This document shows, in pieces, positions 15,185 to 23,465 of a stretch of DNA of 38,307 bases. Within the stretch, counting starts at the first letter, position 1; each line of letters begins with the position of its first letter. Origin of the DNA: Acidimicrobiales bacterium. GTDB lineage: Bacteria > Actinomycetota > Acidimicrobiia > Acidimicrobiales > VFJN01. The position numbers and the translations under genes are program-made. Below the pieces are notes generated by a model that was not told the DNA's origin, did no database searches, and saw nothing but the letters and a program-made list of their open reading frames with translations. Location: assembly GCA_035316325.1 (NCBI GenBank), contig DATHJB010000029.1, positions 1-38,307 on the forward strand, read 5' to 3'.

Positions 15185-16323
15185 TGGACGTCACCGAGAC
15201 CGACGCCCAGCGGGAGGTGCGGGAGCGCTACCGCAAGTGGCTCGACGACTTCCTGCCCGCCGACTACCACGACCGCTACGCCCACTACCGCGAGGACTGG
15301 GGCCTGCGCCGCGCCCACCAGCGCGAGGCGTTCGAGGCCGGCTGGCTGATGCCCCAGTGGGAGCCGGAGCTGGGCGGCCAGGACCTCGGGTCGCTGGAGA
15401 CGCTGACCATCCGCCTGGAGGCGGCCGAGCAGGCGGCGCCCAAGCTGCCCAACATCCAGGGCCCCAACGTGGTGGCGCCGGGGCTCCGGCAGCACGGCAC
15501 CGACGCCCAGCAGGACCGCTACCTGGTGCCGCTGCTGCGGGGCGACGAGTGGTGGGCGCTGGGCATGTCGGAGCCCGACGCCGGCTCCGACTTCGGCAGC
15601 CTGCGCACGAAGGCGGTGCGCCGCGGCGACGTCTACGTGGTGAACGGCCAGAAGATCTGGACCACCCAGGCCCACGAGAGCCGCTTCGCCACGCTCTACG
15701 TGCGCACCGACCCCGAGGCGCCGAAGCACCGGGGCATCAGCTGCCTGCTCGCCGACCTCGACAGCCCGGGCGTGACGGCCCGGCCCATCCGCATGGCGTC
15801 GGACGGTTCCGACGTGTTCTGCGAGGTGTTCTTCGACGACGTCGAGGTGCCGGTCGAGAACCTGCTGGGCGCCGAGAACGACGGCTGGGGCGTGGCCATG
15901 GCCTCGCTCAACCACGAGCGGGACATGATCTGGGTGATGAACTGGGTCGACGTCGAGCGGGGGCTCGACCGGGCGGCCTGGGCCATGGCCAGCATCGACG
16001 GTGGGCCGGGCGACGACCTGCTGGTCGACCTGGGGCGGCGGGCCGCCGACGCCGCGGCCATCCGTTTGACCGGCTACCGGGCGGTGACCAACGAGCTGCG
16101 GGGCGGGCGCAGCCGCGAGTTCCTCATGCTCAAGCTGTTCGGCTCGGAGGCGCTGCAGCGCACCTGGGAGTTCGCCATCGAGGCCGCCGGGCCGGCCGCG
16201 GTGGCCGACGCCGAGCTGCTGTTCGAGGACTTCGAGGGCCTGGGGGCGACCATCTACGGCGGCACGTCCGAGGTGCAGCGCAACATCGTCGGCGAGCGGG
16301 CCCTGGGCCTGCCCAAGGGCTGA
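15184..16323 (+). CDS. Acyl-CoA dehydrogenase, catalytic-type subunit
   Basis: The 379-residue protein has the full acyl-CoA dehydrogenase layout: GMSEPDAGSDFGSL at 127-140, YVVNGQKIWTTQA at 151-163, and IYGGTSEVQRN near the end. The usual catalytic Glu of the YEGT motif (medium-chain type) is Gly here. Instead a Glu at 245 in SLNHERDMIW fits the helix-G position used by isovaleryl-CoA and long-chain dehydrogenases and by steroid side-chain dehydrogenases. It would introduce a 2,3-double bond into an acyl-CoA, passing electrons to ETF. The ATG overlaps the previous stop by one base, which supports a complex with that subunit. The racemase gene follows after 11 bases. Confidence 0.92.
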   Translation: MDVTETDAQREVRERYRKWLDDFLPADYHDRYAHYREDWGLRRAHQREAFEAGWLMPQWEPELGGQDLGSLETLTIRLEAAEQAAPKLPNIQGPNVVAPGLRQHGTDAQQDRYLVPLLRGDEWWALGMSEPDAGSDFGSLRTKAVRRGDVYVVNGQKIWTTQAHESRFATLYVRTDPEAPKHRGISCLLADLDSPGVTARPIRMASDGSDVFCEVFFDDVEVPVENLLGAENDGWGVAMASLNHERDMIWVMNWVDVERGLDRAAWAMASIDGGPGDDLLVDLGRRAADAAAIRLTGYRAVTNELRGGRSREFLMLKLFGSEALQRTWEFAIEAAGPAAVADAELLFEDFEGLGATIYGGTSEVQRNIVGERALGLPKG

Positions 16324-16334
16324 GGGTCGGGACG

Positions 16335-17444
16335 ATGGGTCCGCTGGACGGGATCAAGGTGGTGGAGGTGGCGTCGATCGGGCCGGCGCCGTTCTGCGCC
16401 ATGGTGCTGGCCGACCTCGGGGCCGACGTGGTCCGGGTCGACCGGGCCGCCGAGGTCGACGTGGCCGGGCCGCCGCTGCTGGGACGGGGCCGCCGCTCGG
16501 TGGCCGTCGACCTCAAGCACCCGGACGGCCTCGACGTGCTGCTCCACCTGGCCGACGAGGCCGACATCCTGCTGGAGGGCTTCCGCCCGGGCGTCGCCGA
16601 GCGGCTCGGCTTCGGCCCCGACGTGTGCCTGGGCCGCAACCCGGCACTGGTCTACGGGCGCATGACCGGCTGGGGCCAGACCGGGCCGTGGGCGGCGATG
16701 GCGGGCCACGACATCAACTACATCGCCCTCGCCGGGGTGCTGGGCACGGTGGGTCGGGAAGGCGAGGCGCCGGTGCCGCCGCTCAACGTCGTGGGCGACT
16801 TCGGCGGCGGCGGGCTGCTCCTGGCGGTCGGCGTCCTGGCGGCGCTGGCCGAGCGACGGCGGTCGGGGGAGGGCCAGGTGGTCGACGCCGCCATGGTGGA
16901 GGGCGCGTCGCTGCTGATGACGATGATCCACGAGATGGTCGCCACCGGCGACTGGAACGAGGCGCGGGGGACCAACTCGCTCGACGGCGGTGCCTGGTTC
17001 TACGACTCCTACGAGACCGCGGACGGCGGGTGGGTGGCGTTCGGCTCGCTGGAGCCGCAGTTCAACGCCCAGCTGCTGGCGGCGCTGGAGCTGACCGACG
17101 ACGTGCCCGACCAGTGGGACCGGGCGTCGTGGCCCACGATGCGGGCGCGCGTCGCCGCGGCGGTGCGGACGCGCACCCGGGCCGAGTGGGAGGAGCGCCT
17201 CGCCGGCACCGACGTCTGCTTCGCCCCCGTGCTGGCCCCCTCCGAGGTGCGCGACCACCCGCACCACGTCACCCGGCAGAGCTGGGTCGACGTGGCCGGC
17301 GTCGCCCAACCGGCGCCCGCCCCCCGGTTCTCCCGCACACCGGGCGCCGTCCGCCGGCCCGCCCCCCGCCCCGGGGAGCACACCGCCGAGATCCTCGCCG
17401 AGCTCGGCCTCGACCACCTCCGGGGCTCCGAGGCGGTCCGGTGA
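16335..17444 (+). CDS. Alpha-methylacyl-CoA racemase (CoA-transferase family III fold)
   Basis: The 369-residue protein matches the racemase branch of the family III CoA-transferase superfamily. It carries YGRMTGWGQTGPWA, AGHDINYIAL with His 125, VVGDFGGGG with Asp 155, and GSLEPQF with Glu 240. These correspond to His126, Asp156 and Glu241 of the characterised M. tuberculosis enzyme MCR, each shifted by one. It interconverts (2R)- and (2S)-methylacyl-CoA so that stereospecific beta-oxidation can proceed; this is known for pristanic acid and sterol or bile-acid side chains. Its place directly after an acyl-CoA dehydrogenase pair strongly suggests a methyl-branched acyl substrate for this locus. 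CoA-transferase activity is the alternative but fits less well. Confidence 0.9.
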   Translation: MGPLDGIKVVEVASIGPAPFCAMVLADLGADVVRVDRAAEVDVAGPPLLGRGRRSVAVDLKHPDGLDVLLHLADEADILLEGFRPGVAERLGFGPDVCLGRNPALVYGRMTGWGQTGPWAAMAGHDINYIALAGVLGTVGREGEAPVPPLNVVGDFGGGGLLLAVGVLAALAERRRSGEGQVVDAAMVEGASLLMTMIHEMVATGDWNEARGTNSLDGGAWFYDSYETADGGWVAFGSLEPQFNAQLLAALELTDDVPDQWDRASWPTMRARVAAAVRTRTRAEWEERLAGTDVCFAPVLAPSEVRDHPHHVTRQSWVDVAGVAQPAPAPRFSRTPGAVRRPAPRPGEHTAEILAELGLDHLRGSEAVR

Positions 17445-17905
17445 GCGGGCACAAGCGATCGAGGGTGACGATGCCCGACGGCGATCTCGACGCCTTCCTC
17501 CACGGTCGCCAGACCATGGCGCTGGCGACCACCGGGCCGGACGGGCGACCCCATCTGGTGGCCATGTGGTACGGCTTCGTGGGCGGGGAGCCGGGGTTCC
17601 TCACCTACCGCGGCTCGCAGAAGCACCGGAACCTCACCCGCGATCCCCTGGTCACCTGCCTGGTGGAGGACGGCGACCGCTACGAGGAGCTGCGAGGCGC
17701 CCAGATCCGGGGCCGGGCCCACCTGCTGGACGACGACGAGCACCGGCTGGAGCTGGCCTACGACGTGACGTCCCGCTACCAGGGACCGCTCGACGACGCC
17801 GGCCGGGCCGCCGTCCGCGCCCAGATCGCCAAGCGGCTGGCCTACCGCATCGAGGTCACCGACGTCGTCTCCTGGGACCACCGCCGCCTGCCCAAACCGT
17901 CTTGA
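17441..17905 (+). CDS. PNPOx-like flavin/F420-binding split-barrel protein
   Basis: The 154-residue protein has the pyridoxamine-5'-phosphate-oxidase-like split barrel pattern: MALATTGPDGRPHLVAMWYGFV, FLTYRGSQKHRNLTRDPLVTCLVEDG, ELRGAQIRGRAHLLDD, and a C-terminal YRIEVTDVVSWDHRRL. Family members bind FMN, F420 or heme and reduce or oxidise small molecules. Cofactor and substrate cannot be read here. GTG at 17441 overlaps the racemase stop as GTGA; an ATG at 17471 with GAGG six bases upstream is the alternative and would remove ten residues. It is the last gene of the unit that begins at 13653. Confidence 0.85.
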   Translation: MSGHKRSRVTMPDGDLDAFLHGRQTMALATTGPDGRPHLVAMWYGFVGGEPGFLTYRGSQKHRNLTRDPLVTCLVEDGDRYEELRGAQIRGRAHLLDDDEHRLELAYDVTSRYQGPLDDAGRAAVRAQIAKRLAYRIEVTDVVSWDHRRLPKPS

Positions 17906-17930
17906 GTATGAATCATTTATAGGATAGAAA
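17902..17930 (+). promoter_or_regulatory. Promoter region with operator site E (17911-17926)
   Basis: Read on the minus strand the repeat is TATC-CTATAAAT-GATT. It overlaps TAGGAT (17920-17925), a -10 candidate for the second amidohydrolase unit, with a TTGAGT at 17902. The following gene has a leader of about 30 bases with a good ribosome-binding site, unlike the leaderless units. Confidence 0.6.
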
Positions 17931-17965
17931 GAGAACGGTAGACAGCTCACCAGACGGGGGACCTC

Positions 17966-19066
17966 ATGTCCGTAGTGATCGACGCCGACGGCCACGTGGA
18001 GGAGGATCTGGTCGCCCTGGTGCGGGCCATCCCCGAAGCGATGCGCGACCAGGCGCTGCAGTTCGTGGCCGAGGCCGACGGCCACGTCACGTACCGCATC
18101 GAGGGGAAGCTCTGGCGGTCGAAGTACCCCTTCCCGGGCGGCCTCAAGAACCACGTCAATGCCGGAGGTGAGCGCCGCGAGGGCGGCCGCGACCCCAAGG
18201 TCCGCATCGAGGTGATGGACGACGAGGGCATCGACGTCGCCGTGCTGTACCCCAGCGTCGGCATGATGTTCGGCCTCCACGAGAACCCCGACATCGCCGC
18301 CGCCCTGTGCGTCGCCTACAACGACTGGCTGGCGAGCTACTGCGCCACCGACCCCGACCGGCTGGTCGGCGTGGCGCTGCTGCCTCAGCACGAGCCCAGG
18401 CTGGCCGCCGCCGAGCTGAGGCGGTCGGTGACCGAGCACGGCTTCGTCGCCGGCGTGATGCGGCCCAACAAGATCGGCGGCCGCACCGTCGACCACCCCG
18501 ACTTCGACGTGCTGTGGGCCACCGCCCAGGACCTCGACGTGCCCGTCGGCCTGCACGAGGCCTACCTGTCGGGCATCGACACCGTGGGCATGGACCGCAT
18601 GCCCAGCTACGCCGGCGCCCACGTGATCAGCCACGTCTTCGAGCAGATGACCGGGATGCTGGTGGTCACCCTCGCCGGCATCTTCGAGCGCTTCCCGCAG
18701 CTGCGCATGGGCTTCCTCGAAGCCGGCTGCGGCTGGGCGCCCACCTGGGTCGACCGCATCGAGGAGCACTACGAGCTGTCGCCCGACGACTTCCCCGGCG
18801 GCGACCCCAAGGGCGTGATCAACAGCCGCTCCTGGCTCACCTTCGAGATCGAGGAACCGGGCCTGGCGGCCGCGCTCGACCTGGGCTGGGCCGACAACGT
18901 GATGTTCGCCTCCGACTACCCCCACCACGACGCGGTGTACCCGGGGGCCATCAAGGAGGTGCGGGAACGAGGGCTGCCCGAGGACCAGGAGCGCAAGGTC
19001 CTGGGCGACAACGCCCTGGGCTACTACGGCCCCCGCCTGCAGGCGATCGTGGACCGGAGGTCGTGA
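17966..19066 (+). CDS. Amidohydrolase-family protein (ACMSD-like TIM barrel), second copy
   Basis: The 366-residue protein is a paralogue of the 6241 gene, with the same metal motifs: VIDADGHVEEDL at the start, VPVGLHEAYLSG in the middle and FASDYPHHDAVYPG near the end. It also shares AFVAGxMRPNKIGG-type and EAGCGWAPTWVDRIEEHYEL segments. The family hydrolyses or decarboxylates carbocyclic intermediates with one divalent metal. The two copies are likely specialised for related substrates or steps. The ATG at 17966 has GGGGG about six bases upstream. It begins a unit with the class II aldolase-like protein and an SDR. Confidence 0.88.
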   Translation: MSVVIDADGHVEEDLVALVRAIPEAMRDQALQFVAEADGHVTYRIEGKLWRSKYPFPGGLKNHVNAGGERREGGRDPKVRIEVMDDEGIDVAVLYPSVGMMFGLHENPDIAAALCVAYNDWLASYCATDPDRLVGVALLPQHEPRLAAAELRRSVTEHGFVAGVMRPNKIGGRTVDHPDFDVLWATAQDLDVPVGLHEAYLSGIDTVGMDRMPSYAGAHVISHVFEQMTGMLVVTLAGIFERFPQLRMGFLEAGCGWAPTWVDRIEEHYELSPDDFPGGDPKGVINSRSWLTFEIEEPGLAAALDLGWADNVMFASDYPHHDAVYPGAIKEVRERGLPEDQERKVLGDNALGYYGPRLQAIVDRRS

Positions 19067-19068
19067 CC

Positions 19069-19827
19069 ATGGGCCAGGCCACCCAGCTGAAGCCGATGGA
19101 GGTCACCAAGCCGTACGCACCGGCGCTGCCCGACCTCGAGCCCGAGCAGGAGCTGGCGCTGCTGGCCCGCTGCCTGTTCTCCGAGGGCTACGACGACCAC
19201 CTCGCCGGCCACATCACCTACAAGCAGCCCGACGGCACCTTCCTGGTGAACCCCTTCGGGCTGACGTGGGACGAGATCCGGGCGAGCGACGTGATGCGCA
19301 TGGACGCCGACGGCAAGGAGATCGGCGGGAAGTGGACGATCACACCCGCCATCACCCTCCACGTCGAGCTGCACAAGGCGCGTGAGGACGTGACCGTCGC
19401 GGTCCACAACCACCCGCGCTGGGGCACGATCTGGTCCGACATCGGCCGCGTGCCGGAGATCTACGACCAGAGCAGCGCCTTCCACCACGGCGAGGTCGCC
19501 CTCTACGACGAGTACTGGGGCGCGGTCGACGACCGGGGCAACGCGGCCGCGGCCGTGAAGGCCATCGGCGAGGCCAACATCGGCCTGCTCGCCAACCACG
19601 GCGTGCTGATCCTGGCCCGGGACGTCGAGCAGGCGTACCTGTGGTCGATGGGCTTCGAGTGGCGCTGCCGGCAGGCGTGGCACGTTGCCGCAGCCGGAGG
19701 CGGGAAGCCGATGAACCGCGACGCGGCCGCCGGCTACGGCAGCTTCTTCGACACCCACAACTTCACCGGCCTGTTCGAGGCGATGGCGCGGCGGGAGCTG
19801 CGCCGCGACCCGACGATCCTCGACTGA
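19069..19827 (+). CDS. Class II aldolase/adducin-family protein lacking the usual catalytic Glu
   Basis: The 252-residue protein has the class II aldolase/adducin zinc site: HNHPRWG (His 113, His 115) and LLANHGVLIL (His 177). Typical aldolases carry SSE before the fold's LH or FH, with Glu as acid/base. Here the equivalent stretch is TPAITLH, so Ala 94 occupies the Glu position by eye alignment. It may therefore be a decarboxylase-type or other member (dihydroxyphthalate decarboxylases share the fold) rather than a true aldolase. The ATG at 19069 has GGAGG eight bases upstream and lies two bases after the amidohydrolase stop. The neighbours suggest work on a ring carboxylate or cleavage product. 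Confidence 0.88.
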   Translation: MGQATQLKPMEVTKPYAPALPDLEPEQELALLARCLFSEGYDDHLAGHITYKQPDGTFLVNPFGLTWDEIRASDVMRMDADGKEIGGKWTITPAITLHVELHKAREDVTVAVHNHPRWGTIWSDIGRVPEIYDQSSAFHHGEVALYDEYWGAVDDRGNAAAAVKAIGEANIGLLANHGVLILARDVEQAYLWSMGFEWRCRQAWHVAAAGGGKPMNRDAAAGYGSFFDTHNFTGLFEAMARRELRRDPTILD

Positions 19828-19853
19828 CCACCACCACTCCAGGAGGGCAACGG

Positions 19854-20615
19854 ATGACCGACGAGCGTCGGGTGGCACTGGTGACCGGGGGTGGGCGGGG
19901 CCTGGGCCGCGCCGTCTCGGTGGGCCTCGCGCAGGACGGGTTCGACGTGGCGGTGAACTACCACCGCGACAAGGAGGCCGCCGCCGAGACGGTGGCCGAT
20001 ATCGAGGCGCTGGGCCGCACGGCCGTGGCGTTCTCCGCGGCGGTCGAGTCCGCCGAGGAGGACGCGGCGCTGGTGGAGGCCGTCATCGCCGCCTTCGGGC
20101 AGCTGGACGCCTTCGTCCACAACGCCGGGGTGAGCAACCGGGGGCGCACCGTCGCCGACACCGACCCGGTCGACCTCGACCGGGTGATGGGCGTGCACGC
20201 CCTGGGCGCCCACCACCTGTGCCGCCTGGTGGTGCCGCACCTGCGGGAGCGGCCCCGCGGCGACGTGGTGGTGATCTCCAGCCAGTCGACCCGCAGCAAC
20301 GACCCCAACGCCGCGCCCTACACGATGGGCAAGGCGGCCCTGGAGGCGCTGGCCTACAGCCTGGCCAACGAGGAGGCCCGCAACGGCATCCGGGTGAACG
20401 TCGTCGCCGCCGGCCTGATGAACACCGACATGGGCCGCAAGCTGGTGAAGGGCGTGTTCGGCGTCGACGACATCCACGAGCTCGACCGCCGCGTCGCCCT
20501 CGGCCGGGTGGCGGAGCCGGAGGACGTGGCCGACACGGTGCGGTTCCTGCTGTCGGACCGGGGCGCACTGATCACCGGCCAGCGGATCGCCGTCGACGGC
20601 GGCGGCTTCCGCTAG
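19854..20615 (+). CDS. SDR-family oxidoreductase, FabG-like
   Basis: The 253-residue classical SDR has TGGGRGLG (about 11-18), HNAGVSNRG, catalytic Ser in VVISSQS, YTMGK, and a C-terminal LITGQRIAVDGGGFR. The VNYHRDKEAA segment after beta2 with a basic residue favours NADP(H). It resembles 3-oxoacyl reductases of the FabG type, but in this context it may act on a ring hydroxyl. The ATG at 19854 has AGGAGG seven bases upstream, a very strong site. It closes the unit that starts with the second amidohydrolase. It ends about 20 bases before operator F. Confidence 0.92.
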   Translation: MTDERRVALVTGGGRGLGRAVSVGLAQDGFDVAVNYHRDKEAAAETVADIEALGRTAVAFSAAVESAEEDAALVEAVIAAFGQLDAFVHNAGVSNRGRTVADTDPVDLDRVMGVHALGAHHLCRLVVPHLRERPRGDVVVISSQSTRSNDPNAAPYTMGKAALEALAYSLANEEARNGIRVNVVAAGLMNTDMGRKLVKGVFGVDDIHELDRRVALGRVAEPEDVADTVRFLLSDRGALITGQRIAVDGGGFR

Positions 20616-20637
20616 CGCCGGCGATACTGCCGACTGC

Positions 20638-20653
20638 TAACATATAAATGATT
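20638..20653. promoter_or_regulatory. Operator-like inverted repeat, site F
   Basis: TAAC-ATATAAAT-GATT, the same arm spacing as the other sites; the ATAAATGATT portion matches site E read on its minus strand. TAACAT at 20638-20643 may serve as the -10 box of the Rieske oxygenase unit, whose ATG lies at 20679 behind an AGGGGG ribosome-binding site. Confidence 0.6.
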
Positions 20654-20678
20654 AGTACGTAGACCTCAGGGGGCTGCC

Positions 20679-21701
20679 ATGTCGATCGTCAACGAGGTGC
20701 CGGTGGAGTCGCCGCTCGGCGTGTCGTCGTACCGCTATCCCACCGGGTGGTTCGTGGTCGCATGGTCGACCGACGTGGCGCCGGGCGAGGTCAAGCGCCT
20801 CCACTACTTCGGCCAGGAGCTGGTGTGCTTCCGGGGCGAGTCGGGCCAGGTCCAGGTGATGGAGGCCCACTGCCTGCACCTCGGCGGCCACCTCGGCGTG
20901 GGCGGCCGGGTGGAGGGCGAGGAGATCGTCTGCCCCTGGCACGGCTGGCACTGGAACGGCGACGGCACCAACGCCGCCATCCCGTACTCGAAGGAGAAGT
21001 GCAAGCCGAACCTGCGCATCCGCACCTTCCCGACCATCGAGTGGTGCGGGATGGTGCTCCTGTGGTTCGACCGCGACGGCGGCGACCCCACCTGGCACCT
21101 GCCTGAGGTCCCCGAGCTCGACACGGGCGACTACTACCCGCTGCACCCGCACTCCCGGATGATCAACCGGGTGAAGGTGCACCCGCAGATGATCGTGGAG
21201 AACGCCGCCGATCCGTACCACATCATGCCGGTGCACCACGGCGACCGGCCGGCGCAGACCACGTCGTTCGAGCTGCACGAGTACCACCTGCACGCCACCG
21301 TCGACGTGAACTACGGCGGCGCCCACGAGACCACCTGGCTCACCCCCGACGGCCCCGTCGACGGCACGGTCGTCTACGACACCTACGGCCTCGGCATCGG
21401 CTTCGTGCGGTTCCCCAGCGAGGTGCTGGCGTCGGTGCAGATCACCAGCCACACCCCCGTCGACGAGGACTACACGGACTACTTCTACACGATGTCCTGC
21501 GTGCGGGAGCCGGGCGACACCGGCGACGTGCCCCAGGGTCGGGCGGCCCGCTGGATCTCCCTCCAGCAGGAGATCATCAAGCAGGACTTCTTCGCCTGGG
21601 AGAACATGAAGTACCTGGACAAGCCCAACTTCGCCGTGGAGGAGGCCCGCGACTACGCGGCCCTGCGGCGCTGGGCCCGGCGCTTCTACCCGGAGGGCTG
21701 A
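20679..21701 (+). CDS. Rieske non-heme iron oxygenase, KshA-like, first copy
   Basis: The 340-residue oxygenase component has the Rieske [2Fe-2S] motif C65-L-H67 and C85-P-W-H88 with 17 residues between, and a mononuclear iron site in ENAADPYHIMPVHHG (His 181, His 186; bridging Asp 178). Length and layout match the monomeric KshA/cholesterol-desaturase branch of the Rieske family rather than the alpha subunits of aromatic dioxygenases. It would hydroxylate or desaturate a hydrophobic ring compound using O2 and electrons from a reductase. No reductase or ferredoxin gene lies in the window. It is the first gene of a unit with a CoA ligase, an Hsd4A-like SDR and a metallo-beta-lactamase. Confidence 0.92.
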   Translation: MSIVNEVPVESPLGVSSYRYPTGWFVVAWSTDVAPGEVKRLHYFGQELVCFRGESGQVQVMEAHCLHLGGHLGVGGRVEGEEIVCPWHGWHWNGDGTNAAIPYSKEKCKPNLRIRTFPTIEWCGMVLLWFDRDGGDPTWHLPEVPELDTGDYYPLHPHSRMINRVKVHPQMIVENAADPYHIMPVHHGDRPAQTTSFELHEYHLHATVDVNYGGAHETTWLTPDGPVDGTVVYDTYGLGIGFVRFPSEVLASVQITSHTPVDEDYTDYFYTMSCVREPGDTGDVPQGRAARWISLQQEIIKQDFFAWENMKYLDKPNFAVEEARDYAALRRWARRFYPEG

Positions 21702-21702
21702 C

Positions 21703-23301
21703 GTGGGCGCCCGGCTGACGATCCCGGCCGTGCTCGACGAGCAGGCCGGGAAGCGTCCCGACCAGCCGTTCCTCCACGTGTCCGACGAGCCGATCACCTA
21801 CGCCGAGATGCGGGCGCGGGCCAGGGCCGCGGCCGCGGCCCTGGTGGCGCTCGGCATCGGCCCCGGCGACCGGGTGGCGATCTTCATGGGCACGTCGCCC
21901 GAGTGGGTGGCCACCTGGTTCGGCTGCGCCTACCTCGGCGCCGTCACCGTGCCGGTCAACGGCGCCTACCGGGGCGACTTCCTGGCCAACCAGCTGCACG
22001 ACAGCGGGACGAAGGCCGTGGCGGTCGACGCCTCCCTGGCCGAGCGCCTCTTCGCCGTGGCGGCCGACGTCCCCAGCCTGCGCACGGTGCTGGTGCGGCA
22101 GGACGACGAGTCGGTCACCGTCCCCGCCGCGCCGGCCGGGGTCGACGTGCAGCCCATCGAGGTGCTCGGCACCGGCGACGTGGGCCGCCTCGACGACGTG
22201 CCCGAGCCGTCCTGGGACCAGCCCGGCGCCATCTTCTTCACCTCCGGCACCACCGGGCGGTCGAAGGGGGCGCTGGTCACCCAGCACTACCTGCTGACCG
22301 CGGCCCAGGCCATGGTCGACTGCTGGCAGCTCCAGCCGGGCGAGGTCGTGTACGGCCCGCTGCCCCTGTTCCACCTGTCCGCGGTCGGGACGGTGCTGGG
22401 GCCGCTGCTGGCCGGCGGCACCGGCGTGCTCGAGAAGACGTTCAGCGTCACCCACACCTGGGACCAGGTGCGGCGCTACGGGGCGTCGGGCATCGCGCTG
22501 GCCGGGGCGCTGGTGGTGATGCTGTGGAACCTGCCGGCCACCGACCGCGACCGGGAGCTGCCCATCCGGTTCCTGTCGGCCGCGCCGGTGCCGAAGGACA
22601 TCTACCACGCGATCGAGGAGCGCTACGGCTGCAAGATCGTCACCGTCTACGGGCTCAGCGAGGCCTTCCCCCTGGCCCTCGCCGGGGTGGACGACGACAA
22701 CCCGCCCGGGGCGTCGGGCCGCGCCAACCCGCTGTTCGACGTGCGCATCGTCGACGAGGACGACGCGCCGCTGCCGCCCGGCACGGTGGGCGAGGTGGTG
22801 TGCCGGCCCCGGCAGCCGCACGTGATGTTCGAGCGCTACGACGGGCGGCCCGACGCCACGCTCGACCAGCTGTCCAACCTGTGGTTCCACACCGGCGACC
22901 TGGGCAGCTTCGACGCGGCCGGCAACTTCACCTACGCCGACCGGAAGAAGGACGCGATGCGCCGCCGCGGCGAGAACATCTCGTCGTTCGAGGTGGAGCA
23001 GGCGCTCCTGCGACACCCGGCGGTGGCCGAGGTGGCGGCGATCGGCGTGCCGAGCGAGCTGTCCGAGGACGACGTGATGGTGTGCGTGGTCGTCCGGCCC
23101 GGTGAGGCGCTCGACCTGGTGCCGTTCATGGACTTCTGCTGCGAGCGGCTGCCCTACTTCGCCGTGCCCCGCTACGTGGACGTGCGCGCCGGGCTCCCCA
23201 AGAACGCCGTCGGGCGGGTGCTCAAGCACGAGCTTCGGGCGCAGGGCCTGCCCGACGGCGCCTGGGATCGCGACGCCGCCGGCTACGTCGTCGACCGTTG
23301 A
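21703..23301 (+). CDS. Acyl-CoA ligase (ANL superfamily), paralogue of the 8685 ligase
   Basis: The 532-residue adenylate-forming ligase has P-loop FTSGTTGRSKG starting at residue 179, VYGLSEAFP, LWFHTGDLG, DRKKDAMRRRGENISS, and the C-terminal catalytic Lys in NAVGRVLKHEL. It is highly similar over its length to the ligase at 8685, and both are downstream of the respective unit's ring-acting enzyme. It would form a CoA thioester of a carboxylic acid with ATP. The GTG start at 21703 lies one base after the Rieske oxygenase stop, with GGAGG six bases upstream, inside the coding end of that gene. Confidence 0.93.
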   Translation: MGARLTIPAVLDEQAGKRPDQPFLHVSDEPITYAEMRARARAAAAALVALGIGPGDRVAIFMGTSPEWVATWFGCAYLGAVTVPVNGAYRGDFLANQLHDSGTKAVAVDASLAERLFAVAADVPSLRTVLVRQDDESVTVPAAPAGVDVQPIEVLGTGDVGRLDDVPEPSWDQPGAIFFTSGTTGRSKGALVTQHYLLTAAQAMVDCWQLQPGEVVYGPLPLFHLSAVGTVLGPLLAGGTGVLEKTFSVTHTWDQVRRYGASGIALAGALVVMLWNLPATDRDRELPIRFLSAAPVPKDIYHAIEERYGCKIVTVYGLSEAFPLALAGVDDDNPPGASGRANPLFDVRIVDEDDAPLPPGTVGEVVCRPRQPHVMFERYDGRPDATLDQLSNLWFHTGDLGSFDAAGNFTYADRKKDAMRRRGENISSFEVEQALLRHPAVAEVAAIGVPSELSEDDVMVCVVVRPGEALDLVPFMDFCCERLPYFAVPRYVDVRAGLPKNAVGRVLKHELRAQGLPDGAWDRDAAGYVVDR

Positions 23302-23333
23302 CCGAACCAGCAAGAGCGAGGGAGACAGGGCGC

Positions 23334-23465
23334 ATGGCTGAGACAAGAGCCGAGCCGACAGGCGAGGCGTGGCCCGAGCGGCCCGGTGCCGGAGGCGCCG
23401 AGAGCGGGAAGCTTGCGCATGGTTTGACCTCTCGGCCGCGCAGCGCCGAGGACGAGCAACCGTGA
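23334..23465 (+). CDS. Possible 43-residue small protein or translational leader
   Basis: The otherwise empty 160 bases between the CoA ligase and the SDR contain an ORF starting ATG at 23334. It has a purine-rich GAGGGAGACAGGG stretch upstream and ends in a TGA that overlaps the SDR start as GTGA. Overlaps of this exact kind join most co-transcribed genes in the window, which supports real translation. Against it, third-position GC is clearly lower than in neighbouring genes, an AGA codon occurs, and the product (MAETRAEPTGEAWPERPG at its start) has no recognisable domain. It may serve to deliver ribosomes to the SDR gene rather than encode a functional protein. Confidence 0.35.
   Translation: MAETRAEPTGEAWPERPGAGGAESGKLAHGLTSRPRSAEDEQP

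Noticed and set aside
20679..21701. Calling the first Rieske oxygenase KshA (3-ketosteroid 9-alpha-hydroxylase) outright
   Set aside because: Cofactor motifs and length fit the branch, but nothing in the window shows a steroid nucleus pathway, and substrate specificity cannot be read from these motifs.
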